Source: Thioalbus denitrificans (GTDB lineage Bacteria > Pseudomonadota > Gammaproteobacteria > DSM-26407). From it: a DNA stretch of 64,000 nt. Position 1 is the first letter of the stretch, and each line of letters starts with the position of its first letter. The position numbers and the translations under genes are program-made. A model generated the notes under the pieces. It did no database searches. It worked only from the letters and a program-made list of their open reading frames with translations, and was not told the DNA's origin. The stretch is taken from assembly GCF_003337735.1 (NCBI RefSeq), contig NZ_QPJY01000003.1, positions 276,712 through 340,711 on the forward strand, in the 5' to 3' direction. Of the stretch, positions 1-8,861 are shown in pieces.

Positions 1-731
1 ATTCGCAGGCGGTGTTCGAGGGGGACGATGAACCGCTCGAGGCCGCGCAGCGGCGCAAGCTGGATTACGCCATCGACGCCTGCGGGCTGAAGCCGGGCGA
101 CCGCGTCCTGGACGTGGGCGGCGGCTGGGGCGCGTTCACGGAACACGCCGGACGGCGCGGCATCCAGGTCACCTCGCTGACCATCTCGCGGCAGTCGGAG
201 CGGTTCCTGTCGGACCTGATTGACCGGCTGCGGCTTCCCTGCCGGGTGCTGAACCAGAACTTCCTCGAGCACGCCGCGCCGGAGCCCTATGACGGGATCG
301 TCATCCTGGGGGTGATGGAGCATATTCCCGACTATGCCGCCGCGCTGCGGCAGTACCAGCGGCTGCTGAAGCCGGGCGGCCGCGTCTATCTCGATGCCAG
401 CGCCTTCCGGGAGAAGTACGAGAAGGCGACGTTCATCTCCCGCTACATCTACCCGGGGGACCATTCCTTCTTCTGCCTGCCCGAGTTCCTGGGCGCGGCG
501 GCCGGGACACCCTTCGAGGTGCTGGCCGTGCACAACGATCGCCACAGCTACTACCTGACCTGCAAGGCCTGGGCCGAGAACCTGGAGGCCGCCCGGGACG
601 AGATCATCCACCGCTGGGGAGAGTCGCTCTACCGGCGCTTCCGGCTCTACCTGTGGGGCTCCGCCCAGGCCTTTCTCAGCCGCGGACTGGAAGCCTATCG
701 GGTGGTCCTGGAACTGCCGGCGGAGGCGTAG
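1..731 (+). CDS. Class I SAM-dependent methyltransferase, cyclopropane-fatty-acid-synthase-like (5' truncated)
   Basis: The reading frame is open to the window edge and the first codons read SQAVFEGDDEPLE, the conserved region preceding the SAM site in CFA-synthase-like enzymes, so the true start is upstream. The SAM-binding glycine motif VLDVGGGWGAF follows, and the next strands (EHIPDY, LKPGGRVYLD) fit the Rossmann methyltransferase fold. The GTG at 12 is internal rather than a start. Members of this group transfer a methyl or methylene group to lipid or small-molecule acceptors; the acceptor here is unknown. It ends 45 bp before the convergent pilus operon. Confidence 0.85.
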   Translation, partial: SQAVFEGDDEPLEAAQRRKLDYAIDACGLKPGDRVLDVGGGWGAFTEHAGRRGIQVTSLTISRQSERFLSDLIDRLRLPCRVLNQNFLEHAAPEPYDGIVILGVMEHIPDYAAALRQYQRLLKPGGRVYLDASAFREKYEKATFISRYIYPGDHSFFCLPEFLGAAAGTPFEVLAVHNDRHSYYLTCKAWAENLEAARDEIIHRWGESLYRRFRLYLWGSAQAFLSRGLEAYRVVLELPAEA

Positions 732-776
732 GGGGGGTCGGCGCCCGGACCCGCTGGACCGGTCACCCTTGTTTGC

Positions 777-1814
777 TCAGTAGAAAATCGTCACCGTGAC
801 GGTATCGCTGTAATTGCCGGCGGCGGGCGTGTTCTGGGGGCTCACCCGACTGTAGACGGTGACCGGCTGCACCGCACCGCTGCCGGTACCGGTCACGGTG
901 TCCACGTTCTCGGTGTTGCCCCAGCGCTGGCTGCGTCCGGAATCGCGGTAGAGCTCGTAGGTCACGTACTGGCCACCGCTGCTCTGCATGCGCCGGGTGG
1001 TGCCGCTGGCGTGGAGGCCGTCGTCGAGGCCGATCTGGTAGGGAGTGGTGTTGGTGCACTGGGGCGATATGGTCGCCGTGGTGTCGATGTTGGCGGTGAG
1101 CAACCCCTGGGTGCCGAAGTCGATGTCCTCGACCGCGAAGCCGGGGGCGCACTGGGCCTCGACCGTGGCGGTGGCGTCGAAGGGGAAGGTGTCGGTGCCG
1201 CCACCGCCACCGCCGCTGGTGCAACTCGCGGGGTAGGTCCCCAGGCCCAACAGCGCCTCGTTGTAGCGATACGACAGCCCCGTATGGGAGCCGGAGAAGC
1301 TGTTGGAATAGAGCCCGGGCACCAGCGCGGTCTGACCGGAGGGGACCCGGCCGTAAACGGTCAGACTGCCGGTCTTGGTCGTTCCGTTGCCGGAGAGCAG
1401 TGCGAAGGATACAGTCTGCTGGACCTCGGTGCCGGCACAGCCGGTCAGCGAGCCCCAGGTGCTGGTACGGCTGCTGTCCCGATAGAGCTGGAACGACATG
1501 GTGTTGCCACCGCTGGTCATGCGCCGCGGCGTACAGTTGCCACCCCCCGCGACGCCATCCTCGACACTGAAACACATTCGCACGAAGGACGCGTAGAGGC
1601 TGCCCAGAAAGCCGGAGTAGGTGCAGCTCCAGTCGATGGTCGCCGTAACGTCGACGTTGCCGTCGAAGGGGTCCACGAAACCGAACTGCACGTCGGTCAT
1701 GTCGGCACTGCAGGTGGTGGTCGCCTGCACGGGCGCCGCCGGCAGCAGCAGGGCGGCGGCCAGGGTGGGGCCGCCCCATCTCCGCAGGCACTGCCAGCAG
1801 GTTGGATTCCTCAT
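777..1814 (-). CDS. Csu-type fimbrial tip subunit/adhesin with two spore-coat-U domains
   Basis: The protein has 345 residues: an N-terminal signal peptide (AALLLPAAPVQA), then two spore coat U (SCPU) beta-sandwich domains joined by a glycine-rich linker (GGGGGG near residue 205). Each domain has the CS/C–C pattern and a terminal donor-type strand; the last one ends YSDTVTVTIFY. A double SCPU protein at the end of such an operon matches the tip adhesin CsuE of archaic chaperone–usher pili. The ATG overlaps the usher stop (ATGA, 1811–1814) and is preceded by GGAGGAGAAGCG, which rejects the longer upstream reading frame. Translation is probably coupled to the usher. The specific receptor is unknown. 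Confidence 0.88.
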   Translation of the reverse strand: MRNPTCWQCLRRWGGPTLAAALLLPAAPVQATTTCSADMTDVQFGFVDPFDGNVDVTATIDWSCTYSGFLGSLYASFVRMCFSVEDGVAGGGNCTPRRMTSGGNTMSFQLYRDSSRTSTWGSLTGCAGTEVQQTVSFALLSGNGTTKTGSLTVYGRVPSGQTALVPGLYSNSFSGSHTGLSYRYNEALLGLGTYPASCTSGGGGGGTDTFPFDATATVEAQCAPGFAVEDIDFGTQGLLTANIDTTATISPQCTNTTPYQIGLDDGLHASGTTRRMQSSGGQYVTYELYRDSGRSQRWGNTENVDTVTGTGSGAVQPVTVYSRVSPQNTPAAGNYSDTVTVTIFY

Positions 1815-4204
1815 CGCTTCTCCTCCACACATTCCAGCGGCCCGATCACCGGGATCCCCTGCGTCTCTTCCGGGTAGGGGAGCGCCACGGTGCAGCGGCC
1901 CCCGTCGCTGCGGATGACCGTGAGGGTGTTGTGGGGCGCCAGCCCCTCCAGGTAGGCCTGACCGTCGTAGCCGACCAGGGCCGGTTCGCCGCCGGCACCG
2001 TCCAGGAGGACCCGACTGCCCAGGGGGATCGGCGCGCCATGGCCGTCGTGGAGGATCAGTAGGGCGGCGCGCACCCGGCGCAGGCCGAAGTCGACGGTGA
2101 CGCCGGAGCGGTCGGCTGGCACGGCGGTGACCCGCGTGCGCTCCACCTGCACCTCCGCCGGGAGCTGCAGGGCATCGATGGAGACCCGGTTGGGCTGGTA
2201 GGCGTTGAGGCCGGTGACCAGGTAGTGGCCGCGGGCGTCGGTGCGGCCGATGGGGCGGTTCTCCAACTGTACCGGGACCTCGGCGATGCCGCCGGTGGAG
2301 ACCAGGGCGAAGCCGTCGGTTACGGGGCGGGCGGTGAACAGGTCGCGCTCCATCAGCACCAGGGCGCCGGCCGCGGAGCCGTAGGCGCTGTGGCTGTTGT
2401 TGATTGACCGCGTGCCGACGCGCAGTTCGGCCCAATCGCCGCGGTAACCCACCTCCGCCTGGTAGCTTTCGAGCGCCTCGCCCTGCTGGGTTTGGAGGCT
2501 CCAGCCCACGCCGCCGTCGGGGGGCACGGACTGGGTCAGGTAGGCGCTGTACTGGTTTCCGCCCTGGCGGTGGTTGACCGAGGCGCCCGCCGATCGCCGC
2601 CCCCCGAGGCTCGCCGAGATACCCGCGAAGGCAGTGTAGCCGCCCTCGCCGTCCAGCTCCCGCGTGGCGCCCAGGTGCAGGGAGAGCCCATCGGCGAGGC
2701 CAACGCTGTAGTTGGCGCCGAGGCTGCGGAAACGCCCCTCCTCGAGGGTGTCGAGGCGGCTGTAGTGGAGGGAGAGGCTGCCGCCGCGCCCCATGCCGTA
2801 GCCGATGAGCGCCCGTTCCGTGCGTCGGGGGGGCGCCCGGCCGTCGCGCGCCGCCAAATCGCGGTAGTCGTCGAAGGTGCGGGCAAGCTGGTAGTTGAAG
2901 GCCAGCCCGCCGCCTACCCAGCTGTAGCCCAGGCTGAGCTGGGTCCCCTCAGCGCCGCCGCCTTCCTCGCCGCTGCTGCTGCGGGCGTAGGCGCCATTGA
3001 CGCTGCCGAGGCGGCCGAGGCCGGCAACCGCCCCCACGCCCCCGGCGGCCAAGCCATCGCCCCCTTCGGCGTGGGCCTCCAGGGTCACTCCATCGGTCAG
3101 GCCGTAGCGCAGGCTGCCGCTGCCGACGAGCCCGTCGCGGTAGCTGAAGGACTTCAGGCCGTAGTCGGCGCGCACCCGGCCCAGTTCCAGGGAGTAGTCG
3201 CTGAGCCCCCGCCGCAGCAGGCGGGGCTCGTTGTAGTAGTCGAAGGCGATGGTGCGGCTTCGCCCGAGAGCGTCGGTGATCACCACCTGCGCCTGCCCGG
3301 TGCCGCTGACCCGGGGCAGCGTGTCGAGCTGGAACGGCCCCGGCAGCACCTCGCCCTGATACTGGCGGAGACCGCCCACATAGAGCTCCACCGCCGAGGG
3401 CAGGGCCGCCTCGCCGAAGAACTGGGGCAGCGGGCGGGTGATGAGCTCCGGCTGCAGGGCGAAACTGCGGCGCAACTGCACGCCGCCGAGACGCGTCGCC
3501 CGGCTCCAGGAGAGGCTGCCGCCGATGAAGTCGCCCACGGTCAGCGCCAGCAGCCGGTGCTGGGAGGACCAGGTCCAGGCGCTGTCGAGCCGGACATAGT
3601 CGCGGTCCTCGTCGCCGCCGTAGCGGGAGATGCCGGTGGTGGTGAGCACGCCCTGGGGGCCGAACAAGCGCAGCTCGGTGGTCGCCGCCAGGCTGCGGGC
3701 GCCCGCACCGGTAGTGCCGTAGATATCGTAGTTGAGCAGTGCGCCGGGGCTCACCGTGGCCGGCCACAGCCGTGTCTCGGGGCCGCCCAGGGTCTGCAGC
3801 TGACGGTCGAGGCGCGCGGTCGCGGCGTCGAGATAAAGACGCTGGTTGGGCGCGTCGTAGCGGTAGGTCAGGCCGGGCAGCCCGGCGAGATCGAGGTAGC
3901 GGTCCGCCGGCAGGTCGTCGAGCCGCAGGCCGATCTCCTGCAGGTGCGCTGGCCAGAGGTGGAGATGGCCGTCGGCGGTCGCGGGCACCTCCACCAGCCG
4001 CCCCGTATTCACCCTGTTGAGGAAAATCTCCAGGTAGAGCGTATGGGCGGCGCCTGCCAGCCCCGGCCCCTGCAGCAGCACGGGGGCGGCGGACGGCGGC
4101 TGGCCGCCCGGCCCGGCCAGGGCTGCCGCTCCGGCCAGGGCCATCGCGATCAGCACCGCAGCGCTAGGGAGCAGGCCACTCCAGCGGCAGCGCGGAGAGC
4201 GCAT
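1811..4204 (-). CDS. Outer-membrane fimbrial usher (FimD/PapC family, archaic Csu type)
   Basis: This 797-residue protein forms the outer-membrane pore through which pilus subunits are threaded and polymerised. The chosen ATG gives a classic signal peptide (LLPSAAVLIAMALAGAAALAG). An N-terminal chaperone-docking region follows (LEIFLNRVNTGRLVEVPA), then the plug-bearing 24-strand barrel with the family phrase YDIYGTTGAG and repeated aromatic strands, and C-terminal carboxypeptidase-like domains (VQLENRPIGRTDARGHYLVTGLNAYQPN). Length is normal for ushers. The start lies 41 bp inside the end of the chaperone gene; an ATG six codons further upstream is an alternative. It is the third gene of the four-gene operon. 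Confidence 0.93.
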   Translation of the reverse strand: MRSPRCRWSGLLPSAAVLIAMALAGAAALAGPGGQPPSAAPVLLQGPGLAGAAHTLYLEIFLNRVNTGRLVEVPATADGHLHLWPAHLQEIGLRLDDLPADRYLDLAGLPGLTYRYDAPNQRLYLDAATARLDRQLQTLGGPETRLWPATVSPGALLNYDIYGTTGAGARSLAATTELRLFGPQGVLTTTGISRYGGDEDRDYVRLDSAWTWSSQHRLLALTVGDFIGGSLSWSRATRLGGVQLRRSFALQPELITRPLPQFFGEAALPSAVELYVGGLRQYQGEVLPGPFQLDTLPRVSGTGQAQVVITDALGRSRTIAFDYYNEPRLLRRGLSDYSLELGRVRADYGLKSFSYRDGLVGSGSLRYGLTDGVTLEAHAEGGDGLAAGGVGAVAGLGRLGSVNGAYARSSSGEEGGGAEGTQLSLGYSWVGGGLAFNYQLARTFDDYRDLAARDGRAPPRRTERALIGYGMGRGGSLSLHYSRLDTLEEGRFRSLGANYSVGLADGLSLHLGATRELDGEGGYTAFAGISASLGGRRSAGASVNHRQGGNQYSAYLTQSVPPDGGVGWSLQTQQGEALESYQAEVGYRGDWAELRVGTRSINNSHSAYGSAAGALVLMERDLFTARPVTDGFALVSTGGIAEVPVQLENRPIGRTDARGHYLVTGLNAYQPNRVSIDALQLPAEVQVERTRVTAVPADRSGVTVDFGLRRVRAALLILHDGHGAPIPLGSRVLLDGAGGEPALVGYDGQAYLEGLAPHNTLTVIRSDGGRCTVALPYPEETQGIPVIGPLECVEEKR

Positions 4205-4952
4205 GTCGGACGGTTTCGCCATTGATGCGGATCCGGATCTCCTTGACGGCGGCCCACGTCCCGGCCTCCAGCTCCAGCGGCCAGCTGCGTTCGGTACCGG
4301 CCAGCACGTAACCGAGCAGGCCGGGCCGGGCGAACACCGTCTCTCCGGCGCCATCGAGAAGCCGCAGATCCGCCAGCTGGAGCCGCCGGGGGGTCGGATT
4401 CCGGGCCTGCAGGCGGACTGGGCCGGAGGGCGCCCGCTCCAGGGAGAGGCGGGCGGGCGCGGATGGCGCCGGGGCGCTTTCTGGGGCGACGAACACCGGC
4501 ACCGAGAAGCTCAGAACGAAGTTGAGGCCCGCACGCGGCGCCCCCGGCTCGGTCACCGCCGGCGGCAGTTCGTCCACCAGCAGGCGGAAGCTCTGCTCGC
4601 GGCCTGCGGGCGCCGGGGACGCCCCGGCGCGGGTGCGGATGATTCGCACCAACTGCCGCTGGCCCGGGGCGATGCGCGTCATGGGTGGGCTGACGGTGAG
4701 GCGGGTGCTGGGCGTCAGCCGGTCATCGCCCGCCTCCTGGGTCCACTGGAAAAGCCGCAGCTGGACGTCGACGGGCGTCGCACCGGTGTTGCGCAACCAC
4801 AGGCCCTGGACCCCTTGGCCCGCCGCGAACTCCACCCCCGCCGGCATCACGCTCAGGCCGGAGGCCCCGGCTGCCAGCGGCAGCACGGCCCACAGCAAAC
4901 CGGCTGCCACCCGCCGGCACAACTGCAGCAACGATGCCCAACGGCGCTTCAA
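4164..4952 (-). CDS. Periplasmic pilus chaperone (PapD/CsuC-like)
   Basis: A 262-residue two-domain immunoglobulin-like chaperone that would cap pilus subunits in the periplasm and deliver them to the usher. The signal peptide ends near GAS; the first domain begins SGLSVMPAGVEFAAGQGVQGLWLRNTG, and the G1-strand region reads PPMTRIAPGQRQLVRIIRT with an alternating hydrophobic pattern. RLLVDELPP before the second domain is typical of the family. It is encoded between the major subunit and the usher, with 146 bp separating it from the subunit gene. That gap holds a possible weak promoter (CTGACG, 17 bp, TAGCCT), so part of the operon could be transcribed separately. Confidence 0.9.
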   Translation of the reverse strand: MKRRWASLLQLCRRVAAGLLWAVLPLAAGASGLSVMPAGVEFAAGQGVQGLWLRNTGATPVDVQLRLFQWTQEAGDDRLTPSTRLTVSPPMTRIAPGQRQLVRIIRTRAGASPAPAGREQSFRLLVDELPPAVTEPGAPRAGLNFVLSFSVPVFVAPESAPAPSAPARLSLERAPSGPVRLQARNPTPRRLQLADLRLLDGAGETVFARPGLLGYVLAGTERSWPLELEAGTWAAVKEIRIRINGETVRHALSALPLEWPAP

Positions 4953-5098
4953 TGGAACACCCCGGCCCCTGATCCACCCGCCACGTACGCCCCCTGCCCT
5001 CTTCCCTGCACTGACGGGCGAAGGCTAGCACAGCCCCGCCCCGACGTCAGTCCCGGCCCGGGGCTGCCTGGCCGGCGCGACGGGCAGGTCGGCGCCGA

Positions 5099-5605
5099 TC
5101 AGTAGGTGACCGTCACCGTCACCGTGTCGGAGTAGGTGAGCGCAGGGGGGGTGTCCTGGATAGGGACGGTGCCGTAGACCGTGTAGGTCTCCTCCGCGCC
5201 GGTGCCGGTGCCTGCCTGGCTTTCGGTGTCGGCCAAGGTGCCCCAATGAGTGGTGTAGCTCGCGTCCTGGAACAGGTCGTAGCTGACGTTGTTGGCCCCA
5301 TTGACCATCTGCCGTGTGGTGGTGTCGCCGCCCGTACCCGGGTTGGCGCCGGCGTCGAGACCGATGTCGTAGGCGAGATTCTCGGTGCAGGTGACGTAGA
5401 TGCTTGAGGTCGCCGTCACCACGCTGGTCAAGGGACCCGCGGCCCCGAACGCCATATCGGTGGGGGCCGTCGTGATCTCGCAGGCATTCTGAATGGTGAT
5501 GGTGACATCGAATGTGTCGGTCACCGTCGCCGCCGTCGCGGTCAGCGGGAGTGTGCCGGCGATCAGCGCGGCGGCCAGCAGGGTCCGTCTATGCATGGTA
5601 CTCAT
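5099..5605 (-). CDS. Major pilin subunit, single spore-coat-U domain (CsuA/B-like)
   Basis: The 168-residue product has a signal peptide (RRTLLAAALIAGTLPLTATAA) and one SCPU domain with two cysteines in the first part (NACEITT and VTCTENLAYDIGLD). It ends in the alternating strand YSDTVTVTVTY, the same ending as the tip protein, as expected for donor-strand assembly. It is the first gene of the chaperone–usher operon and therefore the likely main shaft subunit. The start is fixed by AAAGGAGCTGACC directly before the ATG. Expression may respond to oxygen through the FNR-like box about 150 bp upstream. Confidence 0.9.
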   Translation of the reverse strand: MSTMHRRTLLAAALIAGTLPLTATAATVTDTFDVTITIQNACEITTAPTDMAFGAAGPLTSVVTATSSIYVTCTENLAYDIGLDAGANPGTGGDTTTRQMVNGANNVSYDLFQDASYTTHWGTLADTESQAGTGTGAEETYTVYGTVPIQDTPPALTYSDTVTVTVTY

Positions 5606-6007
5606 GGTCAGCTCCTTTCCCTGCCGCCGCCCCGGGCGAAGCGCTCCAGGACATCCGCAGGGCGTGAATTCGACGCGGTCTGAGCCATGGGGATTCTCTG
5701 TCCCCCACCGCCCGATTTTCCGCTTTCGTCCCTGAATCGGCCAATGCCGATGGTATTTATCATGATCAAGATAGATCAGTCCTGCGCCAATACCCACCAA
5801 CTCCGTCACAAAATCTGCAACATGTGTTACAGGGTCGGTCACAATTCGCACCCCCCTTGACCATAGATTTCCGGGTACCGCCCCATCGGGCAGGCACACC
5901 TCTGTCGGAGCGGGACGCCACCCTTCCCCCTTCCTCCTTCACCCGACCGCCGGGTAAAACGATATCCTGTGCGCCTCGCCCCCGGCAACGCCTGCAAGGA
6001 GTCCCCC
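5606..6007 (+). other. Divergent intergenic region, no gene
   Basis: This 402-bp stretch separates the minus-strand pilus operon from the plus-strand thioredoxin/HEAT gene. I see no supportable gene in it. Its middle (about 5740–5830) is markedly richer in A+T than the surroundings and carries an FNR-like palindrome, which suggests that the pilus promoter lies here. The plus-strand gene has its own ribosome-binding site (AAGGAGT) near the right edge. Confidence 0.6.
5756..5769 (-). promoter_or_regulatory. FNR/ANR-type operator upstream of pilus operon
   Basis: On the minus strand the site reads TTGATCATGATAAA, matching the FNR consensus TTGAT-N4-ATCAA at nine of ten defined positions. It lies about 150 bp before the major pilin ATG in an A+T-rich patch. 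The match is seen directly; oxygen control of the pili is inference, because no FNR protein with the iron–sulfur cysteines is encoded in this window. Confidence 0.5.
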
Positions 6008-6652
6008 ATGCCCACGCCCCCCGAAGCCCTGCTCCTCATCGCCCCCGGCTGCCCCCACTGCCCCGGCGTGCTGGCGCGGCTGTCGGAGCGGGTCAAGCAG
6101 GGACGGCTGGCGCGGCTGGAGGTGGTGAACGCCGCGCTGCTGCCGGAGCGGGCCGCGGAGCTCGGGGTCAGGAGCGTGCCCTGGACCCGGATCGGACCCT
6201 TCGAGCTCCAGGGCAACCTGGCGGAGGGGGAGATCGACCGCTGGATCGACGCCGCCGCCGCGGACACCGGCATGGATCTCTACCTCGCCGAGCTGCTGGA
6301 GCAGGGCGGGCTGGCGCGGGCCGAGGCGCTGGTGCGCGCCGCGCCGGAGCACCTGCCGGCGGTGCTGGGGCTGCTGGAGGCGGCGGAGATCCCCTTCAAC
6401 GTGCGCCTGGGCGCCAGCGCCCTGCTGGAGGGGCTGGCCGGCGGCGACGCGCTGCGCGCGCTGGTCCCGGAGCTGGCCCGGCTGGCCGGCCACGCCGAGC
6501 CGCGGGTGCGCGGCGACGCCTGCCACCTGCTGGGCCTGGCGGGCGATCCCGCCGCCCTGCCGGTCCTGGAACAGCGCCTGGAAGACGACGATCCCGAGGT
6601 GCGCGAGATCGCCGCCGAGTCCATCGAGCGGCTCGTCCCGGGTAACGGGTAA
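6008..6652 (+). CDS. Thioredoxin-fold protein fused to HEAT repeats
   Basis: The 214-residue product starts with a short thioredoxin/glutaredoxin-like domain (about residues 1–78): LLIAPGCPHCPGVLARL holds a CPHC redox motif and RSVPWT gives the cis-proline. The rest (about 85–214) is helical with HEAT/PBS-like repeats, clearest in HAEPRVRGDACHLLGLAGDPAALPVLEQRL and EDDDPEVREIAAESIERL. HEAT repeats are usually binding scaffolds, so the protein may target a redox domain to a partner; this is inference. No signal peptide is seen, so it is probably cytoplasmic. AAGGAGT eight bases before the ATG decides the start over an upstream ATG at 5969. Confidence 0.75.
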   Translation: MPTPPEALLLIAPGCPHCPGVLARLSERVKQGRLARLEVVNAALLPERAAELGVRSVPWTRIGPFELQGNLAEGEIDRWIDAAAADTGMDLYLAELLEQGGLARAEALVRAAPEHLPAVLGLLEAAEIPFNVRLGASALLEGLAGGDALRALVPELARLAGHAEPRVRGDACHLLGLAGDPAALPVLEQRLEDDDPEVREIAAESIERLVPGNG

Positions 6653-7049
6653 CCCGAAAGGCGTGTCCGGCGGGAATGGTGCGCAGAGCGCAGCCTACGC
6701 TGCGGCCTCTCCCTGAATTCACCTTGCAGGGTGCGCCGTGCGCACCGCTACCGCCCCCCCGGGCAATCCACATCTCCCCGTCCGCGATCTGTCCCTTCTC
6801 CCGCCCGCTTGCGCAAGATCCTTTCGCCGTCCGCATCGGATCCGCCCACCGCCTCCCGAGGCCGGAACCCCTTAACAATCATTTCATTAGCATATTATTA
6901 CCTGGTTAACACACTGTTTTACAAGCTCTATTTTGCTCCGCAACAATGCCTGAGCTTTCTTGTCAGATTTTGCAACGTCAACCATACTTGATTTATGTCG
7001 ATTTCCGGGATGGGGCCCATAGCCCAGCCAACCGGGGGGTAAGCGCCTG
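6653..7049 (+). other. Intergenic region with A+T-rich island before oxidase cluster
   Basis: No gene is supported in this 397-bp stretch. The first half has ordinary GC content; bases from about 6868 to 7000 are strikingly A+T rich for this genome and probably hold the promoter of the oxidase cluster. A TTGAT-TTAT-GTCGA motif at 6988–7001 resembles a site for Crp/Fnr-family regulators of the DNR type, but the match is imperfect. Confidence 0.5.
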
Positions 7050-7538
7050 ATGGTGATGCGTGGAAGCAATGCGGAGGATGCGGGTGAGACATTTCGTCTC
7101 CAACCCAACCGCTCCATGCGCTGGACCGACATCCAGCGCGTCCTGACCGTCTTCGGGCTGTTCACCGCGATGATTGCGGTGGCGGTCGCCGCCCTTGGCG
7201 CCTGGCCCGTCCTCCCCTTTACCGGCCTGGAGCTGCTCCTGCTCGCCGGCGCCTTCTATCTCAATGCCCGCCAGGGCAGCGCCCGCGAGGTGATCTCGCT
7301 CCATTCCGACCGGCTCGAGCTGTACCGCGGCAACGGCCGGCAGCACGACCGGCCCTATCGGCTCCCGCGCCCGTGGACCCGGGTGGAGCTGGCCCGCGAT
7401 CCCGCCGGCCGCTACCCGAGCCGGCTCTTTCTCAATGCCCACGGCCGCCGCCACGAGGTCGGGGCCTGGCTGCCGGAGCACGAGCGCAGGCGGCTCGCCC
7501 GGGATCTCACCCGGGCGCTCGGAACATCAGTGTCATAA
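7050..7538 (+). CDS. DUF2244 inner-membrane protein of the cytochrome oxidase locus
   Basis: A 162-residue protein opening with FRLQPNRSMRW, the conserved start of DUF2244, followed by two hydrophobic helices (about residues 32–52 and 54–72) and a basic soluble tail with the phrase VISLHSDRLELYRG. DUF2244 proteins are small membrane proteins often found beside aa3 oxidase genes; their function is not established. It is the first gene of the cluster, with coxB starting 88 bp downstream. ATG codons at 7050 and 7056 are both possible starts. Confidence 0.8.
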   Translation: MVMRGSNAEDAGETFRLQPNRSMRWTDIQRVLTVFGLFTAMIAVAVAALGAWPVLPFTGLELLLLAGAFYLNARQGSAREVISLHSDRLELYRGNGRQHDRPYRLPRPWTRVELARDPAGRYPSRLFLNAHGRRHEVGAWLPEHERRRLARDLTRALGTSVS

Positions 7539-7626
7539 CCAGTGCTGCAGGGATGTCGCCGGATACCCGGGTCGCCGGGGATCGGGCCGCGGAACAATTC
7601 AAGGGCAGGCGCATGGGGGACATCAC

Positions 7627-8817
7627 GTGGATAGGATGGTAAGACGCACCGCCGCTCTCGCCGCGGCGACGGGACTGATCGCGCCCGCCGGCGCACTGGC
7701 GGACTACGCCCTCAACCTGCGCCCCGGGGTCACCCCCATCAGCCGGGAGGTCTACGACCTGCACATGCTGATCCTCTGGATCTGCGTGGCCATCGGCGCG
7801 GTGGTGTTCGGGGCGATGGTCTACTCCATCATCCGCCACCGCAAGTCCCGCGGGGTCGAGGCGGCGCGCTTCCACGAGAACACCTCCGTGGAGATCCTCT
7901 GGACCCTCATCCCGGTGCTGATCCTGGTCTCCATGGCCATTCCCGCCACCCGCACCCTCATCGCCATGGAGGACACCCGCGACGCGGACCTCACCATCAA
8001 GGTGACCGGCTACCAGTGGAAGTGGCACTACGACTACCTGGGCGAGGACGTGAGCTTCTTCAGCACCCTGGCCACGCCCACCGAGGCCTTCCGCGACGCC
8101 TCCCTGCGCACCGCCGACTACCTGCTGGAGGTGGACAACCCGGTGGTGGTGCCGGTGGGCCGCAAGGTGCGCTTCCTCACCACCGCCAACGACGTGATCC
8201 ACTCCTGGTGGGTGCCCGACCTGGGCTGGAAGCGCGACGCCATTCCCGGCTTCATCAACGAGTCCTGGGCCCAGGTGGACGTGCCCGGGGTCTACCGCGG
8301 CCAGTGCGCCGAGCTGTGCGGCAAGGACCACGGCTTCATGCCGGTGGTGCTGGTGGCCAAGAGCGAGCCGGAGTACGAGGCCTGGCTGGCGCAGCAGAAG
8401 AGCGCCAAGGCCACCCGCGCCGCGGCGGCGGAGAAGACCTGGACCCTGGAGGAGCTGATGCAGCGGGGCGAGGCGGTCTACGCCAAGACCTGCGCCGTCT
8501 GCCACCAGGCCAACGGCCAGGGCGTGCCCGGCGCCTTCCCGCCCCTGGCCGCCGGCCACCCCTTCGCCGCCGGCGAGAACCTGCTCGCCCACCTGCGCGA
8601 GAGGGGCTTCCTGGACGCGGACGGCAACATCGTCCTCGGCCCCCTGGAGCAGCACATCGACATCGTCCTCAACGGCATCGAGGGCAGCGCCATGCAGGCC
8701 TTCCGCGATCAGCTGGACGACGCCGACCTGGCGGCGGTGATCACCTACGAGCGCAACAGTTTCGGCAACGACTCGGGCGAGCTGGTGCAGCCCGCGGCGG
8801 TGAAGGCGGCCCGTTGA
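7627..8817 (+). CDS. coxB: Cytochrome c oxidase subunit II with fused C-terminal cytochrome c (caa3 type)
   Basis: Subunit II receives electrons at the dinuclear CuA centre. The sequence shows a signal peptide (AAATGLIAPAGALA), two transmembrane helices (MLILWICVAIGAVVFGAMVYSI and ILWTLIPVLILVSMAI), the cupredoxin domain with YQWKWHYDY, and the full CuA ligand set in CAELCGKDHGFM. A cytochrome c domain follows, with the haem site CAVCH and a late methionine (AMQAF), which makes the enzyme caa3-like. I chose the GTG at 7627 because GGGGGA lies six bases upstream; ATG 7636 is the alternative. About 396 residues. Confidence 0.95.
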   Translation: MDRMVRRTAALAAATGLIAPAGALADYALNLRPGVTPISREVYDLHMLILWICVAIGAVVFGAMVYSIIRHRKSRGVEAARFHENTSVEILWTLIPVLILVSMAIPATRTLIAMEDTRDADLTIKVTGYQWKWHYDYLGEDVSFFSTLATPTEAFRDASLRTADYLLEVDNPVVVPVGRKVRFLTTANDVIHSWWVPDLGWKRDAIPGFINESWAQVDVPGVYRGQCAELCGKDHGFMPVVLVAKSEPEYEAWLAQQKSAKATRAAAAEKTWTLEELMQRGEAVYAKTCAVCHQANGQGVPGAFPPLAAGHPFAAGENLLAHLRERGFLDADGNIVLGPLEQHIDIVLNGIEGSAMQAFRDQLDDADLAAVITYERNSFGNDSGELVQPAAVKAAR

Positions 8818-8861
8818 ACCGCCACCGGCAGACCCGACGAAGCGAGGAGAGGAGCGAGCCC

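Noticed and set aside
6676-6991. Small plus-strand frames in the gap before the oxidase cluster
   Set aside because: Arg/Pro-rich beginnings that run through the A+T-rich promoter island, with no ribosome-binding site.
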